64,000 nucleotides of DNA, taken from DASSFZ01 sp035283185 (GTDB lineage Bacteria; Chloroflexota; Anaerolineae; Fen-1058). The stretch covers positions 4,438 through 68,437 of the forward strand of contig DATEUJ010000124.1 of assembly GCA_035283185.1 (NCBI GenBank), given 5' to 3'. Below, in pieces: positions 44,519 to 54,397 of the stretch. The position numbers were made by a program, and so were the translations under genes. Under the pieces are notes generated by a model. That model ran no database searches, was not told where the DNA came from, and was given only the letters and a program-made list of their open reading frames with translations. Position 1 is the stretch's first letter. Each line of letters opens with the position of its first letter.

Positions 44519-47500
44519 GTGAAAAGCAAACTCTTCAACATCCTGGCGATTCTCGGCCTGATACTCGGCACGCTGTACGTGCCGGCGATCGCCGCCCCGG
44601 CTCAGGGACACGGCAGACCACCACGGGCCGAGAAAGTGATCTTCTTCGCCTCCGACGGCATGCGCCCCGACCACGTGGACAAGTACGTGGCCGAGGGCGT
44701 GATGCCGACCTACGCCGATCTGCTCGCCCGCGGCGTCAAGGGCGACAACGGCCTGCTGCAGGGCTTCCCACCCAACACCGGCGTCGGCTGGTACACGCTG
44801 GCCACCGGCACCTGGCCCGGCGAGCACGGATCGACCAACAACACGTTCCACAGGACAGGTGCGGCATTCACCGGCCGGACGGGATTCGCCGACACGGGAA
44901 TCTTACAGGCCGACACAATCTTGCAAGCGGCGGAGCGCGCCGGTAAGAAGGTTGTGGCCGTGGAGTGGGTGGCTGCGCGCAGTCTCGTCCCCGCCCTGCA
45001 GGGGCCCGTTGTCGACTTTCGCACCTTCTTCGGCCGCCGGGGGATCGTGCTCAACTTTGACCTGCCCGGCCAGCCCGCAGGCGCGATCGCCTTCGGCGTC
45101 GAGTACCAGCGCGTGACACTCGCCGACGCGACCGGCTGGAGCAACGTCCCGGCCTCCTTCAGCCCGGCGAAGGAGACGCAGTTCACGCACAACGACACGC
45201 GGATCCCGGCCGGCGGCATGTGGGACGTGTACATCTACGACTCGAGCAACGACGCCATCGTCAACTACGACCGGGCCCTCGTCGTCTCGAACGCCGCCGG
45301 GAAGGACGGCAGCGCCGCCGTCGCGAACCTGGCGCAGGGTCAGTGGGCAGACGCCAAGGTGACGCTCGTCTCCGGCCCCTTCGCCGGGAGGACCGGCGGC
45401 TTCCTGATGAAGGCGATCGACCTAACGGCCGACCTGTCTAGGTTCCGCCTGTACTTCACTTCGGTGCAGCGTGCGAACGCGACTTACAACGCGCTCGGCT
45501 CGGCCGGCTCAGCAGACTTCGAGGAGACGCTCAACCGGGACTTCCCCACCTCCACCGCCGCTGACTTCGCGCCACTGGAGGCGGGCATCGTCGACGAGGA
45601 CACGTACGTCGAGCAAGGGTTGATGTGGAAGGATGCTCACTTCGCGTACCTGGATTACATCTTCAACACGCTCGGCGTGGAGCCGGATTTGCTGATGCTC
45701 GGCAACCCGGTGACCGATGAATTCCAGCACCAGTTCCTGGCGCTCGTCACGCCGACGGACATAGACGGCGATCCGAACCCGTACTTCGACGACGCGACGA
45801 ACGACGACATCCCCGACGGGCGGATAGACATCCGCGAGGGCTACATCCGCGCGGCCTACGAAGAGGGCGACGCCACGCTCGCGTTGGGCCGCGCGCTGAT
45901 GGGCCAGAACGCGACCGTCTTCGCCTCCTCGGATCACGGCTTCGCGCCGCAGTGGTACGCGGTCAATACGCGGCGCGTTCTGTTCGAGACGACGGTCATC
46001 AGCGGCACGAGCAGCGTCAGCGTTCACGCCAGCGGCGCAACCGCGACGAGCAACTGCGGCGCGGCTTCGTCCGACTTCGCCAAAGCGTGTTGGGCAGGCG
46101 GCACCGTCCAGGTCTACGTGAACCCGACGCTCCCAGGCGGTGTCACCTATGCCGCCGTTCGGACGGCCGTGGTCAACGCGTTCAACTCACTGACCGATCC
46201 GGCGAATCCGGGCGCGCAAGTCGTCGATCGCGTCTTCCTCAAGGAAGAGCTGCGCAACGTGGACGGCAGCGACTCGCTCCATCCCAACCGGAGCGGCGAC
46301 GTGGTCGTCGCCTTCCGACCGCCCTACCAGACCGACGCGGCGACGGCCGGCGTGAAGATCGCCTTCTCGCAGTTCTTCGGCCAGCACGGCTATCGGCCTG
46401 ACCTGGTCAGCCTCGAGAACAACGTCAACCTGCACGGGACGTTTGTCGCGGCCGGCCCCGGCATCCGCCATCAGGACCCCGTCCCCGGCATCCGGGCGAT
46501 TGACCTGGCGCCGACGATCGCCTTCTTGATGGACATCCCCGGCCCGCAGAACGCCCGCGGCAGAATCCTGTACAATCTGTTCCCCAGCCCCGGGCAGTTG
46601 AAGGAGGCGACGATCCTGCAGATCAGCGACTACCACGGACAACTCGTCCCACTGTCTGAGGCGGCTGATACGGTTGGCCCGACCTTCGCCATCGGCGGGT
46701 CGGCCTTCCTCAAGCCGTGGTTCGACGCCTATCGCGCCGAAGCGCGGGGCGGCTCGCTCACCGTCGCGGGCGGCGACTCGGTCGGCGCCACCCCGCCGAT
46801 CTCCAACTTCTTCGGCGACACGCCCACGATCGAACTGATGAACATGATGGGCTTCTCGGCGGATGGGTTAGGCAACCACAACTTCGACCGCGGCCAGACC
46901 TACCTGCGCAACACGCTCATCCCGCTGGCCGCCTTCCCCTACTTCTCGGCCAACATCGTCGATCCGGCGACGGGGAAGACACCGGCGGAATGGAAGCCAT
47001 CGGGCGTGTTCGAGTTCGACGGCTTCAAGTTGGGCGTCGTCGGCTTCTCCAACTCCGACCTGACGTCGCTCATCTTCCCCGGCAATCTCGATCCGTTCGT
47101 CGTGGCCGATGCAAAAACGGCGATCATGGCCGAGGCGGCGAAGCTGCGCTCGAAGGGCAAGGTCAACGCGATCATCGCCCTCGGGCACGAGGGCGCGACA
47201 GCCGGCGATTTCAATAATCCGACCGGGCCGCTCATCACTCTGGCCGACGGCCTGGGCGGCGTGATAGATACGATCCTGGGCGATCACACCGACTTTCAGA
47301 CGATCAGCCTGCGGCCCAACGGCGTGCTGGCGGTGGAGAATCGCAGCAAGGGCATCCGCTTCACTCGCGTCAGGCTCGTCGTCGACACGAATACCAAGCG
47401 CGTGGTGTATAAGACCGCCGACTGGCACAAGCCGTGGAACATCGGCGTCACGCCCGACGCGGCGATCCAGGCCCGGATCAACGACCTCAACGCGCAGCTC

Positions 47501-48220
47501 GCGCCGATCTTCAACATGGTGGTCGGCATGTCGACGCGGTTCATCCCGCGCACTGACGCGTGTGGCAACACCGCCGGGCGCACCTGCGAGTCGCTCGTCG
47601 GTAATGTCACGGCGGACTCGATGCGCACGACCTATAACACCGACTTCGCCATCACCAACTCGGGCGGCCTGCGCGCCGATCTGACGTGCCCGACGGCCGA
47701 CAATCCGAACGACTTCTGCCCGCCGAACACCGCGACGCCGACGCCACCGTTCTTTATCACACGCGGCCAGGTGCTGACGGTGCTGCCGTTCGGCAACGTC
47801 GTCGTCACGCTGCAGGTGAACGGCGCCGAGCTCAAGACGATGCTGGAGAACGGCGTCTCGCGGATGCCCGCCGCAGACGGGCGCTTCCCGCAGGTATCCG
47901 GCCTGTGCGTCACCTACAACGTCTCGGCCGCGGCCGGCAGCCGCGTCACGGGCGCGGTTCGGCAGGCGGCCGACGGAAGCTGCACGGGCGCACCGGTTGA
48001 CCTGGTGCCAGGCACGACAATGTACACCCTCGCCGAGAACGACTTCATGGCGAACGGCGGCGACGGCTATCCGAACTTCGTCAGCCGGATGACGACGCAG
48101 GACTTCATGGACGAGGTGCTCGCCGACTACATCGCGGGCCAGCCAAACTCGACCGTCAGCCCGGCGATCCAGGGACGAATCAACTGCGTGGGTGCAACTT
48201 GCCCGGTGGTGACGCCGTAA
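44519..48220 (+). CDS. Secreted fusion: phosphodiesterase plus 5'-nucleotidase (copy 2, altered metal site)
   Basis: 1233 residues from the GTG at 44519 (AGGGAGGAAAC upstream), chosen by match to copy 1; an upstream ATG in frame gives no signal peptide. The signal peptide ends VPAIAA. The phosphodiesterase half keeps IFFASDGMRPD, NTGVGWYTLATG, GNPVTDEFQHQF, FASSDHGF and GQHGY. The nucleotidase half has LQISDYHGQL, VAGGDSVGA, GLGNHNFDRG and IIALGHEG, but the final motif is ILGDHTDFQ where copy 1 has FAGHTHRIS, so the second His is Asp. GNHE is GNHN. The C-terminal domain keeps ITNSGGLRADL and DFMANGGDGY. Substrate or metal preference probably differs from copy 1. Confidence 0.87.
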   Translation: MKSKLFNILAILGLILGTLYVPAIAAPAQGHGRPPRAEKVIFFASDGMRPDHVDKYVAEGVMPTYADLLARGVKGDNGLLQGFPPNTGVGWYTLATGTWPGEHGSTNNTFHRTGAAFTGRTGFADTGILQADTILQAAERAGKKVVAVEWVAARSLVPALQGPVVDFRTFFGRRGIVLNFDLPGQPAGAIAFGVEYQRVTLADATGWSNVPASFSPAKETQFTHNDTRIPAGGMWDVYIYDSSNDAIVNYDRALVVSNAAGKDGSAAVANLAQGQWADAKVTLVSGPFAGRTGGFLMKAIDLTADLSRFRLYFTSVQRANATYNALGSAGSADFEETLNRDFPTSTAADFAPLEAGIVDEDTYVEQGLMWKDAHFAYLDYIFNTLGVEPDLLMLGNPVTDEFQHQFLALVTPTDIDGDPNPYFDDATNDDIPDGRIDIREGYIRAAYEEGDATLALGRALMGQNATVFASSDHGFAPQWYAVNTRRVLFETTVISGTSSVSVHASGATATSNCGAASSDFAKACWAGGTVQVYVNPTLPGGVTYAAVRTAVVNAFNSLTDPANPGAQVVDRVFLKEELRNVDGSDSLHPNRSGDVVVAFRPPYQTDAATAGVKIAFSQFFGQHGYRPDLVSLENNVNLHGTFVAAGPGIRHQDPVPGIRAIDLAPTIAFLMDIPGPQNARGRILYNLFPSPGQLKEATILQISDYHGQLVPLSEAADTVGPTFAIGGSAFLKPWFDAYRAEARGGSLTVAGGDSVGATPPISNFFGDTPTIELMNMMGFSADGLGNHNFDRGQTYLRNTLIPLAAFPYFSANIVDPATGKTPAEWKPSGVFEFDGFKLGVVGFSNSDLTSLIFPGNLDPFVVADAKTAIMAEAAKLRSKGKVNAIIALGHEGATAGDFNNPTGPLITLADGLGGVIDTILGDHTDFQTISLRPNGVLAVENRSKGIRFTRVRLVVDTNTKRVVYKTADWHKPWNIGVTPDAAIQARINDLNAQLAPIFNMVVGMSTRFIPRTDACGNTAGRTCESLVGNVTADSMRTTYNTDFAITNSGGLRADLTCPTADNPNDFCPPNTATPTPPFFITRGQVLTVLPFGNVVVTLQVNGAELKTMLENGVSRMPAADGRFPQVSGLCVTYNVSAAAGSRVTGAVRQAADGSCTGAPVDLVPGTTMYTLAENDFMANGGDGYPNFVSRMTTQDFMDEVLADYIAGQPNSTVSPAIQGRINCVGATCPVVTP

Positions 48221-48371
48221 TCCGTACGATAAAGCGCGAGAGCCAGGGGGCAGAGACCTGTCCCTGGCTCTCGGCTTCTGACCCGGGGCGAAAAGGGGGT
48301 GATGAAAGCAAACGCACAGGCTGAAGCAGGCACGTGATTCACTATCCCACAGCCTGTCGAGGGGGAACACC

Positions 48372-48590
48372 ATGAAACACCTCATGACCGATCCAAAAAT
48401 GAAACGCACACTCGTCGGCATCCTGCTATTCGCGGCGCTGATCCTGGCCGCCGTCGGCGGTGTGGCCGCTGCCACCCACGATGGCCACATCGTCGGCGAC
48501 GGCATCGTCGACACTCCTTTGGAGATGGATCAGCTGCAGGCGCAGCAGGAAGGTCGTGCAGTGGAGGAGCTGCTCACTCCCAACGAGTAG
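48372..48590 (+). CDS. Small exported peptide, N-terminal paralogue of the next protein
   Basis: 72 residues: MKHLMTDPKMKRTLVGILLF then AALILAAVGGVAA as the signal, and a mature part of about 35 residues with GDGIVDTPLEMDQL. The next gene starts almost the same way (KRTLVGVLLLAALILAVVGS and GDGVADTPLEMDEL) and then continues for 600 more residues. GAGGGGGAACACC precedes the ATG. It is either a partial duplication that kept its signal and conserved box or a true small exported factor. Confidence 0.7.
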   Translation: MKHLMTDPKMKRTLVGILLFAALILAAVGGVAAATHDGHIVGDGIVDTPLEMDQLQAQQEGRAVEELLTPNE

Positions 48591-48743
48591 GAGCTGGTTG
48601 CCAGGCCCGCACTCATCGCCATGCGGCCTCACGGCCGACCGGGCCTAGTTGCGGAGGTCAACGCGAAAGGAGGTGTTGAACAGAGAGACATCAGACTGAA
48701 GTCTGCACTTGATGCCAGATCACGCAACAAGGGAGGAAATACC

Positions 48744-50792
48744 ATGCTACGCACTATGATCAATCACCAGAGGAGCAAGCGCACACTCGTCGGCGTATTA
48801 CTGCTCGCGGCGCTGATCCTGGCTGTCGTCGGCAGCGTGGCGGCTCATGATCAGGGTGACGATCACCCACACCACTTCCTCGGCGATGGCGTCGCCGACA
48901 CCCCGCTCGAGATGGACGAGCTGCACGAGGAGCAACACGGCCCTCCAAGCGGGCATCTGCCAGGCTCGAGCCTCAACGTCGAGCTGGTCGGGCAGGTGAC
49001 CGTCAGCGGCGCGACCGGCGTGGATAAGCCCAGTCACATCGCCGATGTGGCAGTGATGGGCAACTATGCCTATCTCGCCGCGCGCCGGCTCAACACGTCG
49101 CCGTGCGGCCAGGGCGGCGTCTACGTAGTCGACATTTCGGACCCGACCAATCCCACCGAGGTCGGCTTCATCGCGTTCCCGCCGCAGTCTTACCCGGGCG
49201 AGGGCATGCAGGTGATCAGCCTGAACACGCCGAAGTTCAAGGGCGATGTCCTCGTCACCAACAACGAGAACTGCACGAACACGAACCCGAACCGTGTCGG
49301 CGGGATGTCGATCTACGACGTGACCAATCCGCTGAACGTTCAGCCGCTGGCGATCGGCAAGGGCGATACCAATGCTGGAACCCTTGTCCGGGCACGGCAA
49401 ATCCACAGTGTCTTTGCCTGGCAGGCGGGCAAGCGGGCATTTGCGATCATTGTGGACAACGAGGAAGTGACCGATGTGGACATCATGGAGATCACCGATC
49501 CCAGGAACCCGCAGCATATCGCCGAGGTTTCGATCCTCAACTGGCCGGATGCGCAGTCGCCGCTGGCTAACGGTGATTCTATCTTCCTGCATGACATGGT
49601 CGTCAAGAAGGTCAAAGGCGACTACCTGGCCCTGCTTTCCTACTGGGATACGGGTTGGATTGTGCTGAACGTCAACAATCCCGCGAATCCGGTCTTCGTG
49701 GTTGATTCAGATCACCCGAACCCTGAACCACTGCTCGGATTCTCGCCTCCCGAGGGGAACGCCCATCAAGCTGAATGGAGCCACAACAACAAGTTCATCA
49801 TCGGGACGGATGAAGACTTTGGACCAGCTCGCCTGCAATTTCAGATTACGACACCGCCAAATGCCGGGTTCTTTGGCGGTGGACAATTCGCCTGGACTGT
49901 TCCAATTGCAACCAAGTTCGCAGCCAACGGCGGCGTGCTGCAAGGCCCGACCATCTGGGGTGGCTCGGGTTGTGTTGAAGACACTAACGGCAATGGAATC
50001 AGCGACCGGAATGAAGTCCCTCCGGCCTCCTCGCTCCCTGCCAATCCGGGCGAAGCCAAGGTTGTGGTGTTCAGCCGCGGCGTCTGCTTCTTCTCGATCA
50101 AGGTCGAGTCGGGAGAGCTCGCCGGCTATGATGCAGTGATCATCGGCCAGAGCCACGCTGGGTCGCGAGACGGCCTGACGCCGGATGGATTCATCTGTGG
50201 TGGTCAAGGCAGCCCCGTGCTCGGCATCGCCTCCGGGGTCTGTATCGGCCACCGGGCCATGCACCTGCTCTTCAACGACACACCGGAGTACACGCCAGTT
50301 GAGGTGTTCCCGGGTGGCTTCCCGCCTGGCGGAGACCTGCCCGCGATTGGCGCTCTCGGCGGGAGGATATCCGCCCAGACGACCTTTGATGGCTGGGGCA
50401 CGATCCACCTGCTGGATGGCACCACCCTCCAGGAGATCGATAACCACTCGATATCTCAGGCAATCGATCCGGCCTTCGCCACTGGCTTCGGGACGATGTC
50501 AGTCCACGAGGTGGCGATGGACAAGGAGGTGAACCTGGGCTACCTGTCCTGGTACGATGCAGGTATTCGCGTGGTCAGCTTTGGGCCGAGCGGCATCCAG
50601 GAGGTCGGCCACTACGTTGACTCAGACATTGATGGAGATGGCCCGGATGTGAGTGGTAACGACTTCTGGGGCGTCGAAGCCCATCGGCTGCCGGCTGACC
50701 CAACCGAGACGACCTATATCCTGGGCAGCGATCGCGATAGCGGCCTGTGGATCTTCAAGTACACCGGACCAGTCCCGCCTGATTCGGATTAA
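48744..50792 (+). CDS. Secreted LVIVD-repeat protein with PA domain
   Basis: 682 residues from the ATG at 48744 (GGGAGGAAATACC upstream); upstream in-frame codons lack a signal. Signal peptide to about residue 33. LVIVD/beta-propeller-type repeats: IADVAVMGNYAYLAARRLNT, GGVYVVDISDPTNPTEVGFI, GGMSIYDVTNPLNVQPLAIG, DYLALLSYWDTGWIVLNVNN. A PA-like domain is inserted at about 410-510 (AKVVVFSRGVCFFSIKVESG). Repeats resume with GYLSWYDAGIRVVSFGPSG and the protein ends WIFKYTGPVPPDSD. LVIVD proteins are surface proteins of unclear function; PA suggests a protease-associated or binding role. Confidence 0.82.
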   Translation: MLRTMINHQRSKRTLVGVLLLAALILAVVGSVAAHDQGDDHPHHFLGDGVADTPLEMDELHEEQHGPPSGHLPGSSLNVELVGQVTVSGATGVDKPSHIADVAVMGNYAYLAARRLNTSPCGQGGVYVVDISDPTNPTEVGFIAFPPQSYPGEGMQVISLNTPKFKGDVLVTNNENCTNTNPNRVGGMSIYDVTNPLNVQPLAIGKGDTNAGTLVRARQIHSVFAWQAGKRAFAIIVDNEEVTDVDIMEITDPRNPQHIAEVSILNWPDAQSPLANGDSIFLHDMVVKKVKGDYLALLSYWDTGWIVLNVNNPANPVFVVDSDHPNPEPLLGFSPPEGNAHQAEWSHNNKFIIGTDEDFGPARLQFQITTPPNAGFFGGGQFAWTVPIATKFAANGGVLQGPTIWGGSGCVEDTNGNGISDRNEVPPASSLPANPGEAKVVVFSRGVCFFSIKVESGELAGYDAVIIGQSHAGSRDGLTPDGFICGGQGSPVLGIASGVCIGHRAMHLLFNDTPEYTPVEVFPGGFPPGGDLPAIGALGGRISAQTTFDGWGTIHLLDGTTLQEIDNHSISQAIDPAFATGFGTMSVHEVAMDKEVNLGYLSWYDAGIRVVSFGPSGIQEVGHYVDSDIDGDGPDVSGNDFWGVEAHRLPADPTETTYILGSDRDSGLWIFKYTGPVPPDSD

Positions 50793-50953
50793 GATAACGG
50801 GGAGGGGCCGGCAGTCGCCGGCTCCTCTACCCTGTTTCACCCGCCGCTGCCTGCACGCCGGCACGACTGAACGTGAAGTGCTTGGGAAATCAAGGTAAGG
50901 GAGAGTCACAACAGTGGGCGCAAGCTGCGCCGCTTACCCTAGCTTGTCGATGA

Positions 50954-50982
50954 TTGACAACACCAAGTGCGTGTGATACGCT
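50954..50982 (+). promoter_or_regulatory. Candidate promoter of the extracellular nuclease gene
   Basis: TTGACA (50954-50959), 17 bp, TGATACGCT with -10 TACGCT (50977-50982). No TGTATGAAAT box is present, unlike the four genes upstream. Otherwise the 50793-51131 gap holds no gene. Confidence 0.5.
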
Positions 50983-51131
50983 AACTATGACCTCCACGCT
51001 GGCAGGAGAATGTTACATATCGCGGTAAGACGTAACCACTCGTCCGACTTTAGGATTCGTGACCGGACAGATCGATCTGTGCGGCTACGTCGTTTCTATT
51101 CACACTCTAATCACACTCTAAAGGAGCAGAC

Positions 51132-54100
51132 ATGACAACGCACCGGCGCAGCATCCTGGGTTGGCTACTCGCGATCGCATTAATTGTGGGCCTCGTACCC
51201 TTCGGGTCGCCTGCTCGACCGGCACAAGCTGCGGGCACAATTAGCTTGACGACCCTCGGCAGTCCATACACTCAGGATTTCAATACGCTGGCTAGTAGTG
51301 GAACGTCCAGCACCACTCCGCTTGGCTGGGCATTTTCAGAAACAGGCACCAACGCCAACACAACCTATACTGCTGGCACAGGGTCATCGAATACAGGCGA
51401 TACCTATAGTTTCGGTGCCACTTCCAGCAGCGAACGCGCTTTTGGCGGATTATTGAGTGGGAGCCTTAATCCCACCATCGGCGCGTCTTTTACAAACAAC
51501 ACGGGTAGCACCATTAGTTCTCTCGCCATTTCATATACAGGCGAGATGTGGCGAGCAGGCGTAGCAAACCGCGGCGCTGCCGACCGTCTCGATTTTCAAC
51601 TCAGTACGAATGCGACCAGCCTGAGCACCGGAACCTGGGTTGACCATGACAACCTCGATTTCAACAGCCCGAATATCAATACAACTGCGGGTGCTCTGAA
51701 TGGCAACTCGGCGGGCAATCAAACCTCGATTACTTTCACGATCACGGGGCTGAGTATTCCCAACGGCTCCTCGTTCTGGATCCGCTGGACGGATTTCAAC
51801 ATATCCCTTGCGGATGATGGCCTGGCGGTTGATGATTTCTCCCTCACTCCTAGCATGGCCGATTCGGCTCCGGAAGTCTCCGATACATTCCCTGATAATG
51901 GCGCGACAGACTTCCCGATTGACGCCAACCTCACGGTCACCTTTAGCGAACCGGTTAACGTGACATCTTCCTGGTTCGAGCTTTCCTGTAGCGTAAGTGG
52001 TATCGTTTCGACGACTTTCAGCGGCGGACCGACGACCTTCACGCTCGATCCGGGTGTGTCGCTTGTTGATGGTGAGAATTGCACTTTGACCGTCTTTGCG
52101 AATCAGGTTAGCGATCAAGATGGGAATGATCCGCCTGATAATATGGTCATGAACTTTACGGTCGGCTTCTCACCCTTCGACGTTTGCGCCACGTCTTTCA
52201 CTCCCATCTACGTCATCCAGGGCGACGGTCTCTCCACCCCGATCCCCGGCACCGTTACGACGAAGGGTGTCGTGGTCGGCGACTTCGAGGGCAGCACCGG
52301 GCTGGGAGGCTTCTATCTCCAGGATGCAACCGGCGATGGCAATGCTGCCACTTCAGATGGCATCTTCGTCTTCACCGGCAGCGCCAACCTTGTCAGCGTG
52401 GGTCAGGTGGTGCGGGTTACAGGCTTTGCCCGCGAGCGATTCAACCAGACCACGATCAACGGCTCGAATAGCAATTCATCCGCCGTTCCGGCAGCCAACA
52501 TCGTCAACTGCGGCAGTGGGAGTGTAACACCCACTGACGTGTCTATGCCTTTCGACAACGCAGACTTCCCGGAGCGTTTCGAAGGTATGCTGGTGCGTTT
52601 CCCGCAAGCTCTGGTGATCTCAGAATACTTCAACTACGAACGATTCGGCGAGATGGTCATTGCTTTGCCGCTCGACGGGGAGACGCGACCTTTCACGGCC
52701 ACCGCCATTGATGAGCCGAGCCTTCCCCCGCCACAGCCCCGCACTCTCGCCAACAGCCTGCGTCGCATCACACTGGACGATGGGCTGGGCATTTCGAACC
52801 CAAGCAATGTACGCCACCCGAACGGCGGCAACTTCGCGCTGAACAATCGCTTCCGGGGCGGCGACACGGTGCAGAATACGGTCGGTGTGCTTGGTTTTGA
52901 TTTCGGCATCTACCGAATCCAGCCGACGGGACCCGCGGATTATACAGTGGTCAACCCGCGCCCGGCCGCGCCTGAGCCGGTGGGCGGAAGCCTGCGGGTC
53001 GCCGCGATGAACACGCTCAACTTCTTCCTCACGCTGGACTATCCGACCGGCAATCCGCTGGACAACAAGTGCGGTCCTGCGCAGAACGTGGAATGTCGTG
53101 GCGCAGACTCAGATCAGCCTCTCGAATTCACACGCCAGCGCGACAAGCTCCTTGCAGCGCTTGCAGGGCTGGATGCCGACATCATCGGTCTGAACGAATT
53201 GGAGAACACGACTGGCGTCGACCCGCTCGGTGATCCGACCAACGGAATCGTGGCGGGCCTCAACGCGATGCTGGGCGCCGGCACCTACGCTTACATCGAC
53301 ACCGGCGTGATCGGCACCGATGCCATCCGCGTCGGCCTGATCTATAAGCCCAGCAAGGTCATGCCTGTTGGCGATTTCAAGATCCTTGATTCAAGCGTTG
53401 ACCCGCGCTTCCTCGATACCAAGAATCGTCCGGTACTAGCGCAGACCTTTGAGGTATTGGATACAGATGCCCGTTTCACTGTAGCAGTCAACCACCTCAA
53501 ATCCAAAGGCTCTGACTGCATTGATGTGGGCGACCCGGATATTCTCGACGGTCAGGGCAACTGCAACCAGACTCGTAAGAAGGCTGCCCAAGCCCTCGTG
53601 GACTGGCTGGCAACCGATCCGACCGGCAGCGGCGACGCGGACTACCTGATCATCGGCGACCTGAACTCCTACGCCAAAGAGGACCCGATCGATGCTATCC
53701 TGGCCGGCCCCGATGATACCCTCGGCACGAGCGACGACTACACTAACCTGATCGCCCAGTATGTGGGAACGTATGCCTACTCGTTCGTCTTCGATGGCCA
53801 ATTCGGTTATCTCGACCACGCCTTGGCAAGCCCCACCTTGGCTGCCCAGGCGACGGGTGCTGCCGAGTGGCACATCAACGCCGACGAGCCTGACCTGTTG
53901 GACTACGACACCACCTTCAAACCGCCTGCCCAGGAGGCGATCTACGAACCGAACGCGTACCGCTCGTCGGATCATGATCCGGTGATCGTCGGCCTCGACC
54001 TGATCGGTTACAACTTCACTGGATTCTTCCAGCCTGTTGACAATCTACCGACTCTCAATACCGTCAAGGCTGGTCAGGCCGTGCCGGTGAAGTTCAGCCT

Positions 54101-54359
54101 GAGCGGCGACCAGGGGTTGAACATTTTCGCAGCTGGCTATCCCAGGTCGGAGCGGTTTACCTGTGCTTCCATTGATCCATTAGACAGCATCGAAGAGACT
54201 GTCACAGCCGGATCGAGCAGCCTCTCCTATGATCCGACGACCGACACTTACACCTACGTTTGGAAGACGAACAAGGGATGGGCGGGCACCTGTCGGCAAC
54301 TGATCGTGACGTTGAACGATGGCGCGATCCGCCGCGCGAATTTCAACTTCACCAGATAG
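51132..54359 (+). CDS. ExeM/NucH-type extracellular endonuclease
   Basis: 1075 residues. Signal peptide to about residue 33 (PAQAAG). A beta-rich N-terminal region (to about 240) is followed by a Big_5-like Ig domain (about 240-345, DTFPDNGATDFPIDANLTVT), an OB-like ExeM domain (about 355-475, IPGTVTTKGVVVGDFEGSTG and GGFYLQDATGDGN), and an endonuclease/exonuclease/phosphatase domain (about 620-955). The latter shows LRVAAMNTLNFF, GLNELENT (catalytic Glu), LIIGDLNSYAKEDP (Asp/Asn) and RSSDHDPVIVGLDL (Asp/His). A PxKF-type C-terminal domain (NTVKAGQAVPVKFSLSGDQG) ends ANFNFTR. It is expected to cut extracellular DNA or RNA, feeding the phosphodiesterase/nucleotidases upstream. Confidence 0.88.
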   Translation: MTTHRRSILGWLLAIALIVGLVPFGSPARPAQAAGTISLTTLGSPYTQDFNTLASSGTSSTTPLGWAFSETGTNANTTYTAGTGSSNTGDTYSFGATSSSERAFGGLLSGSLNPTIGASFTNNTGSTISSLAISYTGEMWRAGVANRGAADRLDFQLSTNATSLSTGTWVDHDNLDFNSPNINTTAGALNGNSAGNQTSITFTITGLSIPNGSSFWIRWTDFNISLADDGLAVDDFSLTPSMADSAPEVSDTFPDNGATDFPIDANLTVTFSEPVNVTSSWFELSCSVSGIVSTTFSGGPTTFTLDPGVSLVDGENCTLTVFANQVSDQDGNDPPDNMVMNFTVGFSPFDVCATSFTPIYVIQGDGLSTPIPGTVTTKGVVVGDFEGSTGLGGFYLQDATGDGNAATSDGIFVFTGSANLVSVGQVVRVTGFARERFNQTTINGSNSNSSAVPAANIVNCGSGSVTPTDVSMPFDNADFPERFEGMLVRFPQALVISEYFNYERFGEMVIALPLDGETRPFTATAIDEPSLPPPQPRTLANSLRRITLDDGLGISNPSNVRHPNGGNFALNNRFRGGDTVQNTVGVLGFDFGIYRIQPTGPADYTVVNPRPAAPEPVGGSLRVAAMNTLNFFLTLDYPTGNPLDNKCGPAQNVECRGADSDQPLEFTRQRDKLLAALAGLDADIIGLNELENTTGVDPLGDPTNGIVAGLNAMLGAGTYAYIDTGVIGTDAIRVGLIYKPSKVMPVGDFKILDSSVDPRFLDTKNRPVLAQTFEVLDTDARFTVAVNHLKSKGSDCIDVGDPDILDGQGNCNQTRKKAAQALVDWLATDPTGSGDADYLIIGDLNSYAKEDPIDAILAGPDDTLGTSDDYTNLIAQYVGTYAYSFVFDGQFGYLDHALASPTLAAQATGAAEWHINADEPDLLDYDTTFKPPAQEAIYEPNAYRSSDHDPVIVGLDLIGYNFTGFFQPVDNLPTLNTVKAGQAVPVKFSLSGDQGLNIFAAGYPRSERFTCASIDPLDSIEETVTAGSSSLSYDPTTDTYTYVWKTNKGWAGTCRQLIVTLNDGAIRRANFNFTR

Positions 54360-54397
54360 TCTTTGAGGAGCAAGCATCCCCAGATGCGATCCGATGA

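Noticed and set aside
46868..48514. 548-codon minus-strand frame across the end of nucleotidase 2
   Set aside because: Runs across two real genes and their gap, with no domain or ribosome site.
48621..48743. Upstream extension of the LVIVD protein
   Set aside because: It would bury the signal peptide; the ATG at 48744 has GGGAGGAAATACC directly upstream.
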